A stretch of DNA of 64,000 bases from Scleroderma bovista. Lineage: Eukaryota > Basidiomycota > Agaricomycetes > Boletales > Sclerodermataceae. Positions 11,349 through 23,738 of this stretch are shown piece by piece. The position numbers and the translations under genes were made by a program. Location of the stretch: assembly GCA_037178675.1 (NCBI GenBank), contig JAYMGJ010000180.1, forward strand, positions 1-64,000. Direction: 5' to 3'. Position 1 is the first letter of the stretch. Every line of letters begins with the position of its first letter. The notes below the pieces were generated by a model that was not told the origin of the DNA, ran no database searches, and saw only the letters and a list, made by a program, of their open reading frames with translations.

Positions 11349-11876
11349 GGGGCAAGGAGGACAGATTCGGGCTGGAAGGGGAACATAAGGCAGCTCGACC
11401 AGTGGCGGTTCACGCCTGGTACTAGTACTGGGATTAATGGCGCAGCCGCGAGGCTCCGAAAGCCGTCTCAGGGGCACTTGCCCATACTCAGCCGTCTCTC
11501 TCGTCGTCGTGCTCAGCGTCGAACATCTCTCGCTCGTCTCAGCGTCAGTGTGACTTCATCCACGATCGAACAAACTCGGACTCGCATGCCAATCATCTCA
11601 TACGTCATGCTATTATACCGAGGTCACCACCCAGAAGGTGGATGCGGTTGGAATTACTGTAACAAACCCAGCTGGTCCAACTCGGACGGTATGGAGCGAC
11701 CCAAAACAGAAAGTAAAAAGGCGGACAAGTAACGTACAAAAACATGGCGTTTATCGATAAGAATACGATCATGTTGACACATGGCTATATGGCACAAACG
11801 TGTCCACACGAGGGGAAAGGGTGTAAAGACCGGGCAGCACTCCAGCCCAGTCGCAGCCGTGGAACAGGATACATCG
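11349..11876. other. intergenic, upstream of the F-box gene
   Basis: This 528 bp probably holds the promoter and leader of the F-box gene, including a five-codon upstream ORF at 11485-11468 on the minus strand. No further gene is visible. Confidence 0.5.
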
Positions 11877-12205
11877 TCACGCAGCGGCTGCCCTGGGGTT
11901 CTCCCTGGCCTTCTTCCAGTTCGCGGTCGCTAGTTTGAATCTGCGATGTGGCGTTGTCAGCCGAACATGCAGACACAGTGAGCATGCGTACCTCTCTTGA
12001 TGGGAGATGGCCGGCTCCTCCTCCTTCAGACGAGCCATCTCAGTCTGCATGAACTTGTTGAAGGCGCTGAGCTTCTTCCTCCCGCCACCACCCGACGATT
12101 CTAAATGGTGTTTATATGCGAAACCGAACATCAACGACGGTGACACGTACTCGACTTTTTCACTGGCTTCTCAGAAACAGTAGCCTTGCTGCTATTGTTG
12201 GCCAT
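11877..12205 (-). CDS. small HMG-box/YABBY-like nuclear protein
   Basis: This is a 75-residue protein. Exons on the minus strand are 12205-12151, 12100-11992 and 11940-11877. After a short Lys/Ser-rich start it contains KKLSAFNKFMQTEMARLKEE and, across the second intron, HQERFKLATANWKKARENP. This reads as a single HMG-like helical domain of the type called YABBY-like in fungal annotation (SxFNxF ... HxERFKxAxxNWKxxxxNP). The likely role is non-specific DNA binding in the nucleus, but that is family inference. All splice phases agree. Confidence 0.8.
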
Positions 12206-12786
12206 TGAGCGTTGAGAAAAGAGCAGCTACTCGACGAGTCCACCAAGCAAAAGGGGCCACACAAATTAGGAGTCGTTCTAAATCCAAACAAGGTCTATAC
12301 ACACCGTGTCGAGTGTTTACGGAGGTCTAGGGGGATGAGGAAATTTGTGGGCGATGGTGGTTTGAACGAGGGAGGAAAAGTTCATGTTGGGTTTGGGTTG
12401 GGCGGAGCTTATACTACGAGAGTCGCCCCCCTTCGTAAGAGCAAGGGACAATGTCATCGAACTGCGTGTCCAGACCCCAGACACCCCCAGTGTCCGTGCA
12501 CTCCTCCCGAGCGTTTATTTCATTCCAGCCAGGGACTGCAGCACAAACACAATGCCATGTATGTACAGCAAGTAATGTGGGTCAACTGGGCAGTGGGTCG
12601 ACCCAGTGACTCTCCGTGCCAGCGAGACCCTGCGGTACCCGGGGTCTTCCATCCAAGCGCCCAAACAAGGCGGCTAAACAGACGCGTCGCGTACACCTCG
12701 ACGCGATTTTTATGTCACGGACGTGTCGCTGACGGTATTTACATGAATCCGCCATGGACTGCCTCATGTAGACCTGAGCCCAGCAA
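12206..12786. other. intergenic between the HMG-like gene and Vps33
   Basis: This 581 bp contains the HMG-like gene's promoter and the 3' flank of Vps33. Open frames present here show no family resemblance and no splice support. Confidence 0.5.
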
Positions 12787-15506
12787 TTAGACTGCAGGGT
12801 CCTGACCTCTCTTCGCATTCCCAGCCAAACTCTTTATCAAACTCGCACCGCTCACAATCCCAGTCGTCGCAATCAGAAACTTACGCCCTACTCAGCCAGA
12901 TTAATACAACTGCGTCAAGAATCGACATCAAACAGCCCACCTCTGTGTTGTCGGTTGACCCATCGGAGAGCGGCAATTTCAGTGTACGTGCACCCACCAA
13001 GGAAAAACACAACCGTGGTGGTCGTTTGCTCCTGGGCGCGCACTAGCCACAAGTCAGCAAGCACATCCGTACCTCTTACCATCCACTCACTCGGCAAAGA
13101 AGCTTGAGGAATCCCTGCGCTGGGTCCAGCACTACTATTCACCTTTCTCGGAATATCAAACGTCTTTCCTGGAAGAGCCCCTAAAATATCTTCGAACCCC
13201 TTCCATCCACCAATCGGATGCGCATATAGCTTCTTCGAAGCCACCGATTTACCCTTCCCATCTGCATCACCCTGACTCACGCTGTTAGCACTGGCATTAT
13301 GATGCGTTGTCCTGTCAGTCGTCTTGTCGACGGCAGGATTGCTGATCACGCCGTTCCTTTGTGCCACGCACTGTACCAGTCGCACGCTGATCGGCGCGTA
13401 TCCCGAATAAACGAAGCTGATGTCGTTCTCAACTTCTTCCAGTGCTTCTGGGTTGTCGTCGATGAGAAGACGAAGCGACTTGCGCACAGTATTGAATGGA
13501 AGTTTGGTTGCAGTCACTATGGATGGTGTAGAGGAGGGCAAGGGATTCGGCAGGAGGATGGAGAGCGGCGGGGAAGACAGCGAGAGTAGGAAAGGTAACA
13601 GGTCGTAACCGTATGCCTGTAGCACGGATGTAGAGGAGATAGCCGTGTTCATAAACTGATCTTACCTGTAGAAATTCTCGTTTCACACCTTCGAGTACGC
13701 GAGCTTTGATACCACCGGTTGTTATGCTGGCTAGACACAGCAACCGCGCTACAGTTTGCATGTCTGTTCCTTGAGCAATCATTTCCTCGATCGCAGTTAC
13801 TTGTGCCGAAGGCTCATAGGACGCCAACAAGTCTACAGTGTCCTCATCAAAAGAGCTGTTTGCACGTGTCAGTCCGCTTACTTTGCTGAATCTCTAATGA
13901 TTTGTTGAATAGGTCTGCTTTGGTATGAGGAAGTAATATCTCCGAAAGACCAGTATCTAAAAAGAAGGGCGTAAATCATCCGAACAAAGATGTTGCCAAG
14001 TACCCACGAAGTCTCAAAGCTTGATGCTCTGACTGCAAACCACCAAGCTTTCCGACAAAGTCACGAAGCTGAGCCACCGTCTTTGCCTGCTGCCGAGCCT
14101 ACACGACTTGTCAGGGCTCACATGGACTCCGATACACCGTGATTCCCAACCTTATATTCCTCATCTAACCTGTGTGCAGCTCGGTTCAGTCTCTTCCCGA
14201 CAGACGAAAAGTTCAAATCCCGCAATTCAGCAAACAGCGGATCCGTCGACGCCGAAAGAACATGCTTTTTGGTCTTCTCGCCGATCATTGAGGTAGACGG
14301 TGCAGAGGTAGACGGCTGTGATGAAGGCTGGTTGGGCGGAGGTGCGGGATTGAGCAGGCTCACGGGTAGTTCGACATGAGCTGGTCCGGATTAAGTGCGA
14401 ATATGGTACTTGGACAAAGGTACATACAATTCTTGATGCCAAGTATCTCGTCAATGAGCCCTTCATACGTGAGCTGGGTCAGCAGAGGTGTAATCATATC
14501 GACATGGCGGTCAAGAATGATCAAGGAATCAAAGGGCGCAGATGGCGTTGCAGTGTTGACAGCGGTCAACGTCTGGTTGGGAAGCGGTTTGGTAAGTAAG
14601 GTAGCTAGTTTCTACTGGGCAGTCAGCACGGAAAATGCGGGGTTTGTTGGGTTATAGTTACCGAGGCATAGTCGCCTTTACCTGTAATGCGGGGGAACCG
14701 GCCATATACCTTCTGTATCACGTCCAACGCCAGCGCAGAATTGTAGATGATAGTCTCATCGCCATCCTATACACAAAAGATCAGGCGTGCCGGAGCGGGC
14801 AGCAGAACAGATGCGCACCACCCACAACTCCCTGAATGCGCCATCGTACTCCAACGAAATAACATCCTCTGCGATGGGTATGAATTGGAGGTTGTATGAC
14901 GAGATGGACACGTCTCCAAGTACGCCCTCCTCCTCGAGTATTCTGGCCACAAGCGTTGACGTCCGCGGCACGAGAAGTAGCGTATACCTGTGCTTCAGGG
15001 AATCCTTCGCGTGTTTCTTGATCTGGTCTGGGTGTAGATGAGCTTGGCTCTTCACGGAGGTCCTGCAACAGACCTGCAATGACCTTGACGTATTTTATCA
15101 GAGGTCTGCATAGGTATACTACGTTTGTCGTCGTCGACATCAGTGGTCCGGGTTCGAGCCAGAACATCTTGTCCACGCCATGATGCTGCGAAGGGGTGGT
15201 GTGGGTCAATCTGGCGCACCATCCAATCAGCATCAAATGGATCCACCTTGAGAAGCGCGACTTCTGTTACGAGCCCCAGTGGACCAGCAAGAGCAGGATC
15301 AAGCACGAGTGTCTTCGCGCCATTCACCTATACGAACGTGTGAGGGATCGAACGTTCCACAGTGCTGGACGTACGGAGTTGAGTGCATTGATCAGGCCCG
15401 TCCTTGCACCCTCCCTCAGAACCTCTGTATCCAGTCCTGGTTCGCTGTCTCGTTCGACGCCAGAGGTGGTCTGCAAGTCTGAGGACAGCGTGGAAGTGGC
15501 CGCCAT
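12787..15506 (-). CDS. VPS33: Sec1/Munc18 protein Vps33
   Basis: This is the SM-family subunit of the HOPS and CORVET tethering complexes, which clamps SNAREs during fusion at endosomes and the vacuole. Twelve exons on the minus strand: 15506-15375, 15327-15247, 15185-15074, 15027-14819, 14766-14662, 14611-14428, 14380-14151, 14098-14008, 13956-13882, 13832-13666, 13616-12941 and 12887-12787, giving 720 residues. Diagnostic segments are [69 protein letters not shown] with [30 protein letters not shown], and near the C-terminus [19 protein letters not shown] then [12 protein letters not shown]. It shares a 144-bp divergent promoter with Nte1. Confidence 0.93.
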
Positions 15507-15602
15507 TTGAATGAGGTAGCACCGCCACAGATTACATGGTCGAACTCAAGTTAGTATTACCTCATCAAGGTAACTCCATCCGTCGACCGTGCAGACCAGC
15601 CG

Positions 15603-15609
15603 TATATAA
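15603..15609 (+). promoter_or_regulatory. TATA box of the Nte1 gene
   Basis: TATATAA lies 42 bp before the Nte1 ATG inside the 144-bp gap shared with Vps33. It is oriented by position only, because the motif is nearly symmetric. Confidence 0.5.
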
Positions 15610-15650
15610 GTGGCTGCACTTGATTTCGAATCGGCGAGGCGTCCCGCAAC

Positions 15651-18600
15651 ATGGACCCACCACCGCCCAGCTTCCCAGAATACGATGAGAGACATCCCTT
15701 GATATCTCTACTGTCCGCCTGCTTCTGGGTATTCAGTGCGTGGCTATTGCACAGACGGGGGCTCGTGATGGCTAATGCTCTTCGTGCTCTAGTGTGGCTG
15801 CTGTCGTGGGCGAGGTCTCTCATCGCGTTTGCGACCATTACTGTCCCGAAGTTCATCTACGTTGTGCTTTCGTGGTCGATGACATTGACGGTAGGATAAC
15901 GCGCTCACCGTCCTGGTGCTTCCAGCACTGACATCTTCTAGCTAAACTTCTGGTCATTTGCCGTTATCTTTATGGCCTCTGCTGTCGTGCTGAACTACTG
16001 GATACGCTTCCGATACCTCAATATTTACTCGCAATTGAGGGAACCACCCCTGGTCAAGCCTGATGTTAACGCGCTTCACCCCGATGTGAACACCACAGAT
16101 CCCCCTCCTTCTTTCCATAATTATCTGGATGATTTCCTGCAGGCAGTTCGTGTATTTGGCTTTTTGGAGAAACCGGTGCGTAAACTGCTCGTGATGGATC
16201 ATCAGTTTCATCCTGATCAATTGATTCTTACAGGTCTTCCATGAATTAGCCAGACATCTTCAAACAAGGCGCTTGATAGCGGGAGATAGCATCTCCCTTG
16301 ACCAGGACAGAAACTTCTATTGCGTTATTGATGGAACCGTGCAGGTATTTGCTCGCACCGGCCAAAATACCCGACTTTACGGATCATGGGACGAAGAAGA
16401 CATGAACGGTTATCAAGTGATCAACGAAGTCGGAAGTGGCGGAACCCTATCCAGTCTATTCAGCATCCTGAGTTTATTTACGGATGAGGTCAAGTTGAGC
16501 TGGCAGAACGATTCGACGGATCCCCCGATACCCAAATCCAGTGAACGCATGACACCTCCCAGACGGACGAAAACCGGACGCACTAATTCGGACGTCTCGC
16601 AATCACTCGAAGCCGATCTCGAACGCGCCTCCTTACATGGTCGAGGTCGGGGGGAATCAGTTTCGTCATCTGGTTCGACGGCTCACCCCCTTGAAATGAT
16701 GTCGCCGCCAACCGATCGGGCGTCGCCTTCGCGGCTAGACAGACCATTTCGCCCAACCGCGTCTGACGCTCATTCGTTCGTACCCTCAGAGTCAACTCCG
16801 CGGTCTCAATTCCACCATGGTATCATCGGCAGAGCCACCGAAGATAGTACTCTAGCAGTCATTCCTGCTGAAGCCTTCCGGAGAGTCACTAAGAAGTTCC
16901 CCAAGGCCACGAGTCACATTGTACAAGGTACGTCTACCAGGTAGATGTTCCAACGGTTGTGGGTTTAACATGTTGGTCAGTGATTCTAACGAGATTCTCG
17001 CGTGTGACGTTCAGCGCAGCCCATAAATACCTAGGATTGACTACTGAGGTCCTTCGAACTGAGAAAGCCATAAACGAAATTGCATGCCATCCCCTACCTA
17101 CCTCCTTTTATGAAGGTGGCGGGCTACAATACTTGCGACAACGCTTTGACGACGTGATGATCCAGGGGACGGACTCGGAGAGTGACTATTTTAGTCAAGC
17201 AACGACCTCCTCAGCCGCTTCGGTGAGCAAACTAGGGGCGAATTCAGACACATCTGAAAAGCTACCGGAATCTCCCATGACCATACGAGCACTCAATCAT
17301 CGATCGACTGCTTCGCGTCATCAGGTTCAGGCGGGCGACCTTCACACCTCGTCAGGCCAAGGACACAATGATAATTTCAAATCTTTGAACAGAGTGTATA
17401 GTTTCCTGAGCACGCCGAGACTGGCCGCCTTAAAGGACCCAGCCTTCAAGGGTTTTCTTCCAGGGGAAGAGTTTGATCTGCGCGAGGAAGTCATGTCATG
17501 CGTCGCTAAATCTATCGGATTTTTACAGCCACCAATCACTGGAGGGGATTCCACCGAGGACTCTCCGGGCCTACCCCCGGTGGACCCTGTACGCCCTGGT
17601 GGCACATTATTTGCTTCACCGCTTGGTCCTCTTTCCCTTTTCGACAGCGGGGATGATAGCACGTCTAGCGTGACTGGCGCCTCATCGTCAAATGCTACCA
17701 GCTACATGAGTGGCCTGGACAATGAGGTGGAAATATTATTTTTCTCTGCAGGATCCACATTAGTGAAGGCCGGCGAACGTAATACAGGTTTGGAAGTTAT
17801 CTTTACTACATCTCTTCCACTGCCGCTAATTACTGTTTATCATGTAGGCCTATACTACGTGATAGAAGGTTTCTTAGACATTCTTTTACCACTAGATGTG
17901 CCCACTACTTCGGCTCCCCATCCGCGACCGACTTCTGATACGGATTCAGTGCTTACATATGATCAGAGACAGGAAATAACCAGCCAGGATATGCGTAAAC
18001 TCCTCTTCACCGTGAAACCCGGGGGCATAGCCGGTTATCTCGGTACGTGAAATTACGTGGACAATAACAAGCCTGACTTGTTTTCAGCTTCACTTTGCAG
18101 CACACCTTCCTACGTCGACATTCAAGCCAAGACTGACACTTACGTTGGCTATCTGTCATCCAGTGCTCTGGAACGCGTAGTAGAAAAGCGACCGATCGTC
18201 CAGCTCACTCTAGCGAAACGTTTGATCTCGATGCTGTCACCTTTAGGTACTCTATCTCCTTGTGATGACGGTCAATCCTCGGTATTCATTACTTCATCCT
18301 TAGTGTTGCAGATTGACGCTTGCCTGGATTGGATGCAAGTCACGGCGGGCCAAGTACTGTGGCGCCCTCAGGACGTCAGCGACAGTTTTTATATCGTTAT
18401 CAATGGAAGATTGCGTGCGATAGCGGAGGGTGAGAACGGTAAAGTAACAATTACAGGCGAATACGGTCAGGGTGACACTGTTGGAGAACTCGATGTCATC
18501 ACGAATTCACCCCGCCGAACAACTATGCATGCCATCCGTGACTCTGAGCTTATTCGCATGCCGCAAACCTTGTTCAATGCCATATCTTCACGGTAGGCCC

Positions 18601-21100
18601 AACGTCGAGTAGGGAATTCGACCATACTGACGAATTCTTGTAGCAATCCTCGCACAACTTCACAGTACGTGAGCATTCCAATGACAACCATTGCCTTATT
18701 CAGACATGCTTGCAAGGCTTTTACGCACTATTGCGTCACGTGTGCGCGACGAGCTGGACTCTTCGAGCACCCAACTTCGCAATACGGCATTTGAGCTAGG
18801 GAGGAATAACACTAATCTCAAGACGGTAGCTGTCCTTCCGGTGTCTCGTCACGTTCCCATCGACACATTTGCGCGGAAACTTAAGTCAGCCTTGGAAGAA
18901 ATGGGGGCGAGGACGTCGTATCTCAACCAGGCTTCCGTTTCTGGTCACCTCGGTCGACATGCCTTTTCCAAGGTGGGCAAACTCAAGGCTGCCGCTTGGT
19001 TGGCCGACCAAGAACAGAGATACCGTACTGTTTTGTATGTGGCTGATTCACCAGTGAACAGCCCCTGGACGCAAACCTGCATACGACAGGTACGTTTCTG
19101 TGTATTACCAAACATATCTAGTTGTCTGATGGCAGTTAGGCTGATTTTGTCATGGTTGTTGGTATGGGAGATGATCCCAGCATTGGCGAGTATGAGCGCT
19201 TGCTGCTCTCGATTAAGACTACGGCCCGAAAGGAACTTGTTATCCTCCATCCAGAGCGATCTGTGGTGCCGGGCTCAACACGAGAGTGGCTCAAGGCACG
19301 TGTAGACGGAGTTTCCGTAAAAATACATGTTCTCACATTCTGCATAGAATCGACCTTGGGTGCATCAGCACATCCACGTGGAGCTTCCGGTAAGCAACGT
19401 ATTTGCTATTGGCTGTTGAATTGCGGCTGACAACTTGATCCGCAGGGGCTTGTGGTCCCATTGGCGAAGGTTTCCCAGCCACAGGATCCTGGGGCCGTGG
19501 TAGCATTTAGGAATCTGAAAGACCGAGTTCAAAGCGAGATACAGAAATATAGGGGAGTGCCTCGGCATGCCCGGCCACAACGTCAACCGATGGTCAATGA
19601 CTTTTCTCGGTTAGCACGGAGGCTTTGTGGTAAGTCTATTGGGTTAGTCCTCGGGGGAGGTGGTGCTCGTGGCCTGTCACATCTTGTGTGTATCATCATC
19701 ACTGCCTCTGGGATCTCCGTGCTAAGGTTGAGATGATAGGGTTTGATTCGTGCACTCGAGGAACGAGGTATTCCGATCGACTACATTGGGGGTACGAGCA
19801 TAGGGGCATTTATCGGTGGCCTGTATGCACGGGATTGCAATATTATTCTCAGCGCAAGTCGCACAAAGCAGTTCAGCAGCAGGATGGGCAATATCTGGAG
19901 GATGCTTTCCGATGTAACCTATCCCATTGTTGCATACACGACTGTGAGGTCCAAAATGTTTTCATTAGAATTCTCGCTGGACTAACAGTTTTACAGGGAC
20001 ATGAATTTAACCGGACGATTTACAAGGTAATGCGTATTTGATGGTTTCGCTTGCATTTTTCCTGAATTCCCAGCTAGGCGTTCTACGACCTTCATATCGA
20101 AGACATGTGGCTGCCGTACTATTGCAATACGACTAATATCATCACTTCTCGAATGGAAATCCACGAAACAGGCTATGCTTGGAGGTTCATTCGTAAGTTT
20201 CCAGGGATGCCGTAGTCGTTATTTCCTACTAATCAACGTCCACAGGTGCCTCCATGACACTGGTTGGCCTATTACCACCCCTATGTGACAATGGCAGTAT
20301 ACTTGTGGATGGCGGCTATCGTATGTGCCGAATCATCGCATAGTATGGAACATGCTGGCTAATCGTGTGTATCTTCAGTCGATAACCTTCCGGTAAGTCA
20401 TTATCGAAGCCCTAATCACGGGGCTTCCTGAACACGAGACATCCAGGTGTCCACCATGTTCTCCATGGGAGCAAGTGCGGTGTTTGCATCGGACGTTGGC
20501 TCGGTATGTGCATGATCTTGCGCCTCTAGCGATGTATATACCAATGTATTGGTGTAAACTGCAACAGATCGACGACAATTCACCCCGAAACTTTGGCGAC
20601 TCCGTTTCCGGATGGTGGTTGCTTCTGAACAGGTGGAACCCCTTCTCGAGCGCGAGGAGCGTGCCAGCTATTACCGAGATCCAGAGTCGTCTGGCATAGT
20701 GAGTTTCCCATCCACATCCTTGACTGATCCTGCATGTGCTGTGCGGACGGGGATATTGATGACCGGCTTCTCTCCCATAATCAGTGTGTCGAGCGTGAGA
20801 ACGCTCGAGGAAGCCAAGGTTGCCAAAGGATGTATATACATGCAGATGCCAGTGCAAGAAGTGCGTTCCTCTGTCATTCATCATTGACCGCGCCAAGAAC
20901 TCTCTTCTTCTATTTAGTATGGTACCTTGCAATTCAACAAGTTTGACGAGATCGAGAAGAAGGGCTACCAAGCTGCAAACGAGATGCTGGATCGCATGGA
21001 AGAGGAAGGGAAGCTGTCCAATTTGTTGATGGATGGCACGAGCACAAGCAAGAGCAGAACTGCGAGGAAAGGGAGGAGTGCCAGGCGCAACTCTGTATGA
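15651..21100 (+). CDS. NTE1: lysophospholipase Nte1 (neuropathy target esterase)
   Basis: This is an ER membrane phospholipase B that deacylates phosphatidylcholine to glycerophosphocholine. I infer 21 exons and 1,446 residues: 15651-15890, 15942-16175, 16234-16927, 16981-17787, 17848-18042, 18088-18246, 18304-18592, 18644-18664, 18717-19089, 19140-19301, 19348-19389, 19446-19685, 19740-19943, 19997-20026, 20078-20192, 20246-20320, 20379-20392, 20447-20503, 20568-20698, 20785-20860 and 20918-21100. N-terminal membrane helices (residues about 15-105) precede cyclic-nucleotide-binding-like domains (for example [38 protein letters not shown]). The C-terminal patatin domain has [17 protein letters not shown] (oxyanion loop), GTSIGA (serine nucleophile) and ILVDGGYLDNLP (catalytic Asp). 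The catalytic dyad is intact. Confidence 0.93.
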
Positions 21101-21559
21101 CAGATATATAGTATGAGTATGTACACCGCAATGTAGCTACAAACATGGACTATCAATTTGTCTCGCTGGATCAGTTTGGTTTTATTTTCAAGGTGTCATC
21201 TAGGGAGAACATGCAGGTTCCTTACAAGCATCGGATGTCAGCGACAAAAACTGTGCAACCAAAAAGGCAATCGTATGTATAGTTGCATCACGGTGGAATG
21301 CCAGTACACGTTGATCGAATGGATGTCGAGAAATAAATAACCATGAATTAATAATAATGGATATGCTGTGAAAACATGTTGGAGAGCGTCCACATCTGGG
21401 GGATTGCTGTGCAACAAGGACGAGGAAATAATGGTAAAAACAGGGGTCGCAATACATGGGAAGAAGAGTCGTGTTTTTCAGTAATTCGGAAGGGTTCTGA
21501 GACGTGCCGATGGATCAATGACAAACACAAGACGCACGGCCGATGACGCACCTACAACA
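21101..21559. other. intergenic between convergent genes
   Basis: This 459 bp separates the stop codons of Nte1 and the homeodomain gene and is probably 3' untranslated sequence of both. No gene or repeat is seen. Confidence 0.6.
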
Positions 21560-23738
21560 CTAATGAACAGCATGCTGATGGAAACTCAATAATAGCAGGG
21601 CGTCCTCAATCTTTACACCAGTCCCGGTCACAGCGTTCATTCCCGGGTCGAGGGCATCGTCGGTTGGAGTCCCAACGGTTGACATTCCGACGGCTTTTTC
21701 CAGCTCTTGGAAAGCGCCAGGTTCGATCAAACCAACACCCATGCTCTCCACAGACATGCTTCCCATTCCGCGATGGACGGGGATATGGGGTCTAGGTCGC
21801 TTTGCAGGGGGTGGAGATAGGGACACCCCTGATGAAGGAGTAACAGCCTCCTGGAACTCCTCCTCGCTCCAGTCATCCAATTCACGATCCATCAGGTCCT
21901 CGTAATCCAGGTCCATCGCATCATCCTCATCACAGGCAGATGAACTAGATGAACTGTCATGCTCTGAACGATCGCGCAGCTGACTTCGTGACACGGAGCC
22001 TGCACGCGCCTGCTTGGCACGCCTCCGTGCTGTTTGGCGGATATTACGAAACCAGTTGGTCACCCTGGCGACATCCCTGAAAGAGGAGCTTACGAAACGT
22101 GATGCATGCATGGTTAAGCCACTTACATTCCGATTTCGAGTGCAAGGGAGGTACGCTCTTCAATAGATGGTGTAGAGGTGCGACGTAGAAGCTCTTTGAG
22201 GGCCTGAAGCTGATGTGGCTGGGGACGGGACCGTCGATTGCGTGCAAGAATGTCCTCAGTGCGCACGCTCTCGACGGCACCCATCTTATAGGGTCGAGGT
22301 TCGTCGGAATGAATATACCTGGTGTACGGGGTTACGCTTCTACGTGTCCGCGGGGAGGACACAGGATGAGTGGGAGGAGGAAGAGACATGCGACTTAGAG
22401 GCTCGACAGCGGACGAGGACAGCTTGTGCGCAGACGGGCGACCGTTCTCGGGCATGGATAGGGACGGTCGACGAGGATGAGATGGTGCAGAAGGGTGCTG
22501 CCAGTGGAGGGTGGCGGGTGGGCTGTCCTGCTCCCGACTCGCAGACAATGCATCGCTCGCCATTGGAGATGGCGCAGGAGCAGACCGAGGTTCGTCCTTG
22601 TGTTTCTTTGCTTGACTGCGCTGGTTCTGGAACCAGTTTGTTACGCTCTGCAGTTTCCTGTGAGGGGATTGCCAGATCCGGATTAGCGGTGTTAAAGTTA
22701 ATGCGCAGGAATCACGTGACCTACATCCCGATGCGGTCGGCCAGTTGCTGTCTCTGGTCGCGGGTTGGGTGCGCGTTGAGAGCGTACGCACGGCGAAGTT
22801 CCTCAGTCTGCTTGGGCGAGGTGCGCATGCGCGAAGACTCGGTTCGCCCCTTCCTGGACGAGTGGCCATCAGCAGCGCCATCGTTTTCGGACACAAAGCG
22901 GCCGTCCACATCTGGAGGAAAGCGGTCCGATTCCGTATTTGGCAATGATGGTATAGCCCCATCCTCAGTGTCAGGTCCACGATGGTGAGAAACGAACCGG
23001 CCCTGAACAGAAAAGAACTCTGGCGGACCTGCGAAGAACGAACTCTCGAGGACACCCTCCTGGGGAGGATCATTGGCAGCACCATCCGGATGGTCGTTGG
23101 AGTGCAGGTCTTTCCGCTTCCCCCTGCGTGACGAGGTGTAGGTACGGGGCTGGGTGGTGGGCTGCGGTGATGTCGATGGTGTGTCGTTTAGCAGGTTCGC
23201 TATCGACGGCAGTGCAGAAGGGGTCTTAAGCGCGTCTTCCAGCAAATCGCTTTGACTCGTGGGAGGATGTGATTCCGAGGTTCCCCCCTTATTGCGCTTC
23301 TTCGTAGAAGCACGTTTGTTCTGAAACCAAGCATTGACGGTCTTGGTCTCCCTAAGAGAGGCTGAGCATGGGCACATCCACAGCGAAATGGACCTAATAC
23401 GGGTCACATCCCAAAGTAGAAACGTACATTCCTAATTTCTCAGCCAATTGACCTCGCTCCTCGAGAGTGGGGTGTTCGCTTTTCTCAAAGAGCTCGTTGA
23501 GGGCAGCCAGCTGGGTCGGACTGTGACGGTGTCGGGGCTTCTTGGACGGCTTTGCGCTGTCTGCGTGGTCCTGGGATTTGTCTGGCACTGTGGACAGCTT
23601 CTCTGAGTCGAGATGCGGCTTGGCGGCCATAGCGTCTGTATCGTAGTCCTTGAGATAGGTGGGTGGAGCGGGTGCCGAGGACAGGTGCATATGTTTTTGT
23701 AGGAATATGTGGCGATGGTTGTCGTGGATGGTGTCCAT
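21560..23738 (-). CDS. triple-homeodomain transcription factor
   Basis: This is a putative nuclear DNA-binding protein of 661 residues with three homeodomains. Exons on the minus strand are 23738-23428, 23351-22725, 22657-22127 and 22076-21560. Domain 1 (about 68-126) ends TKTVNAWFQNKR, domain 2 (about 278-335) LQSVTNWFQNQR, domain 3 (about 455-512) VARVTNWFRNIR. Each carries the expected W-F-x-N recognition helix and a following basic stretch. Each of the three introns falls inside the same Met codon (AT|G), seven residues before the Trp of its domain. Linkers are Ser/Pro-rich and the tail is acidic (DEDDAMDLDYEDLMD). It does not look like a mating-type HD1 or HD2 protein, which carry one homeodomain. 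The regulated genes are unknown. Confidence 0.85.

Noticed and set aside
12212..12790. A 192-codon plus-strand frame
   Set aside because: It has no ATG-supported start or motif and runs into the antisense of the last Vps33 exon.
13856..13881. A 26-nt GT..AG intron in Vps33
   Set aside because: Too short for the splicing machinery. A 49-nt intron (13881-13833) gives the conserved [14 protein letters not shown] with correct phase.
18665..18703. A 39-nt intron in Nte1 ending at TTCAG
   Set aside because: It shifts the frame into a stop. The acceptor at 18716 gives a 52-nt intron and the conserved [14 protein letters not shown].
21560..23738. The homeodomain gene as part of a mating-type locus
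   Set aside because: There is no divergent HD1/HD2 pair, no adjacent mitochondrial intermediate peptidase gene, and three homeodomains do not fit either class.
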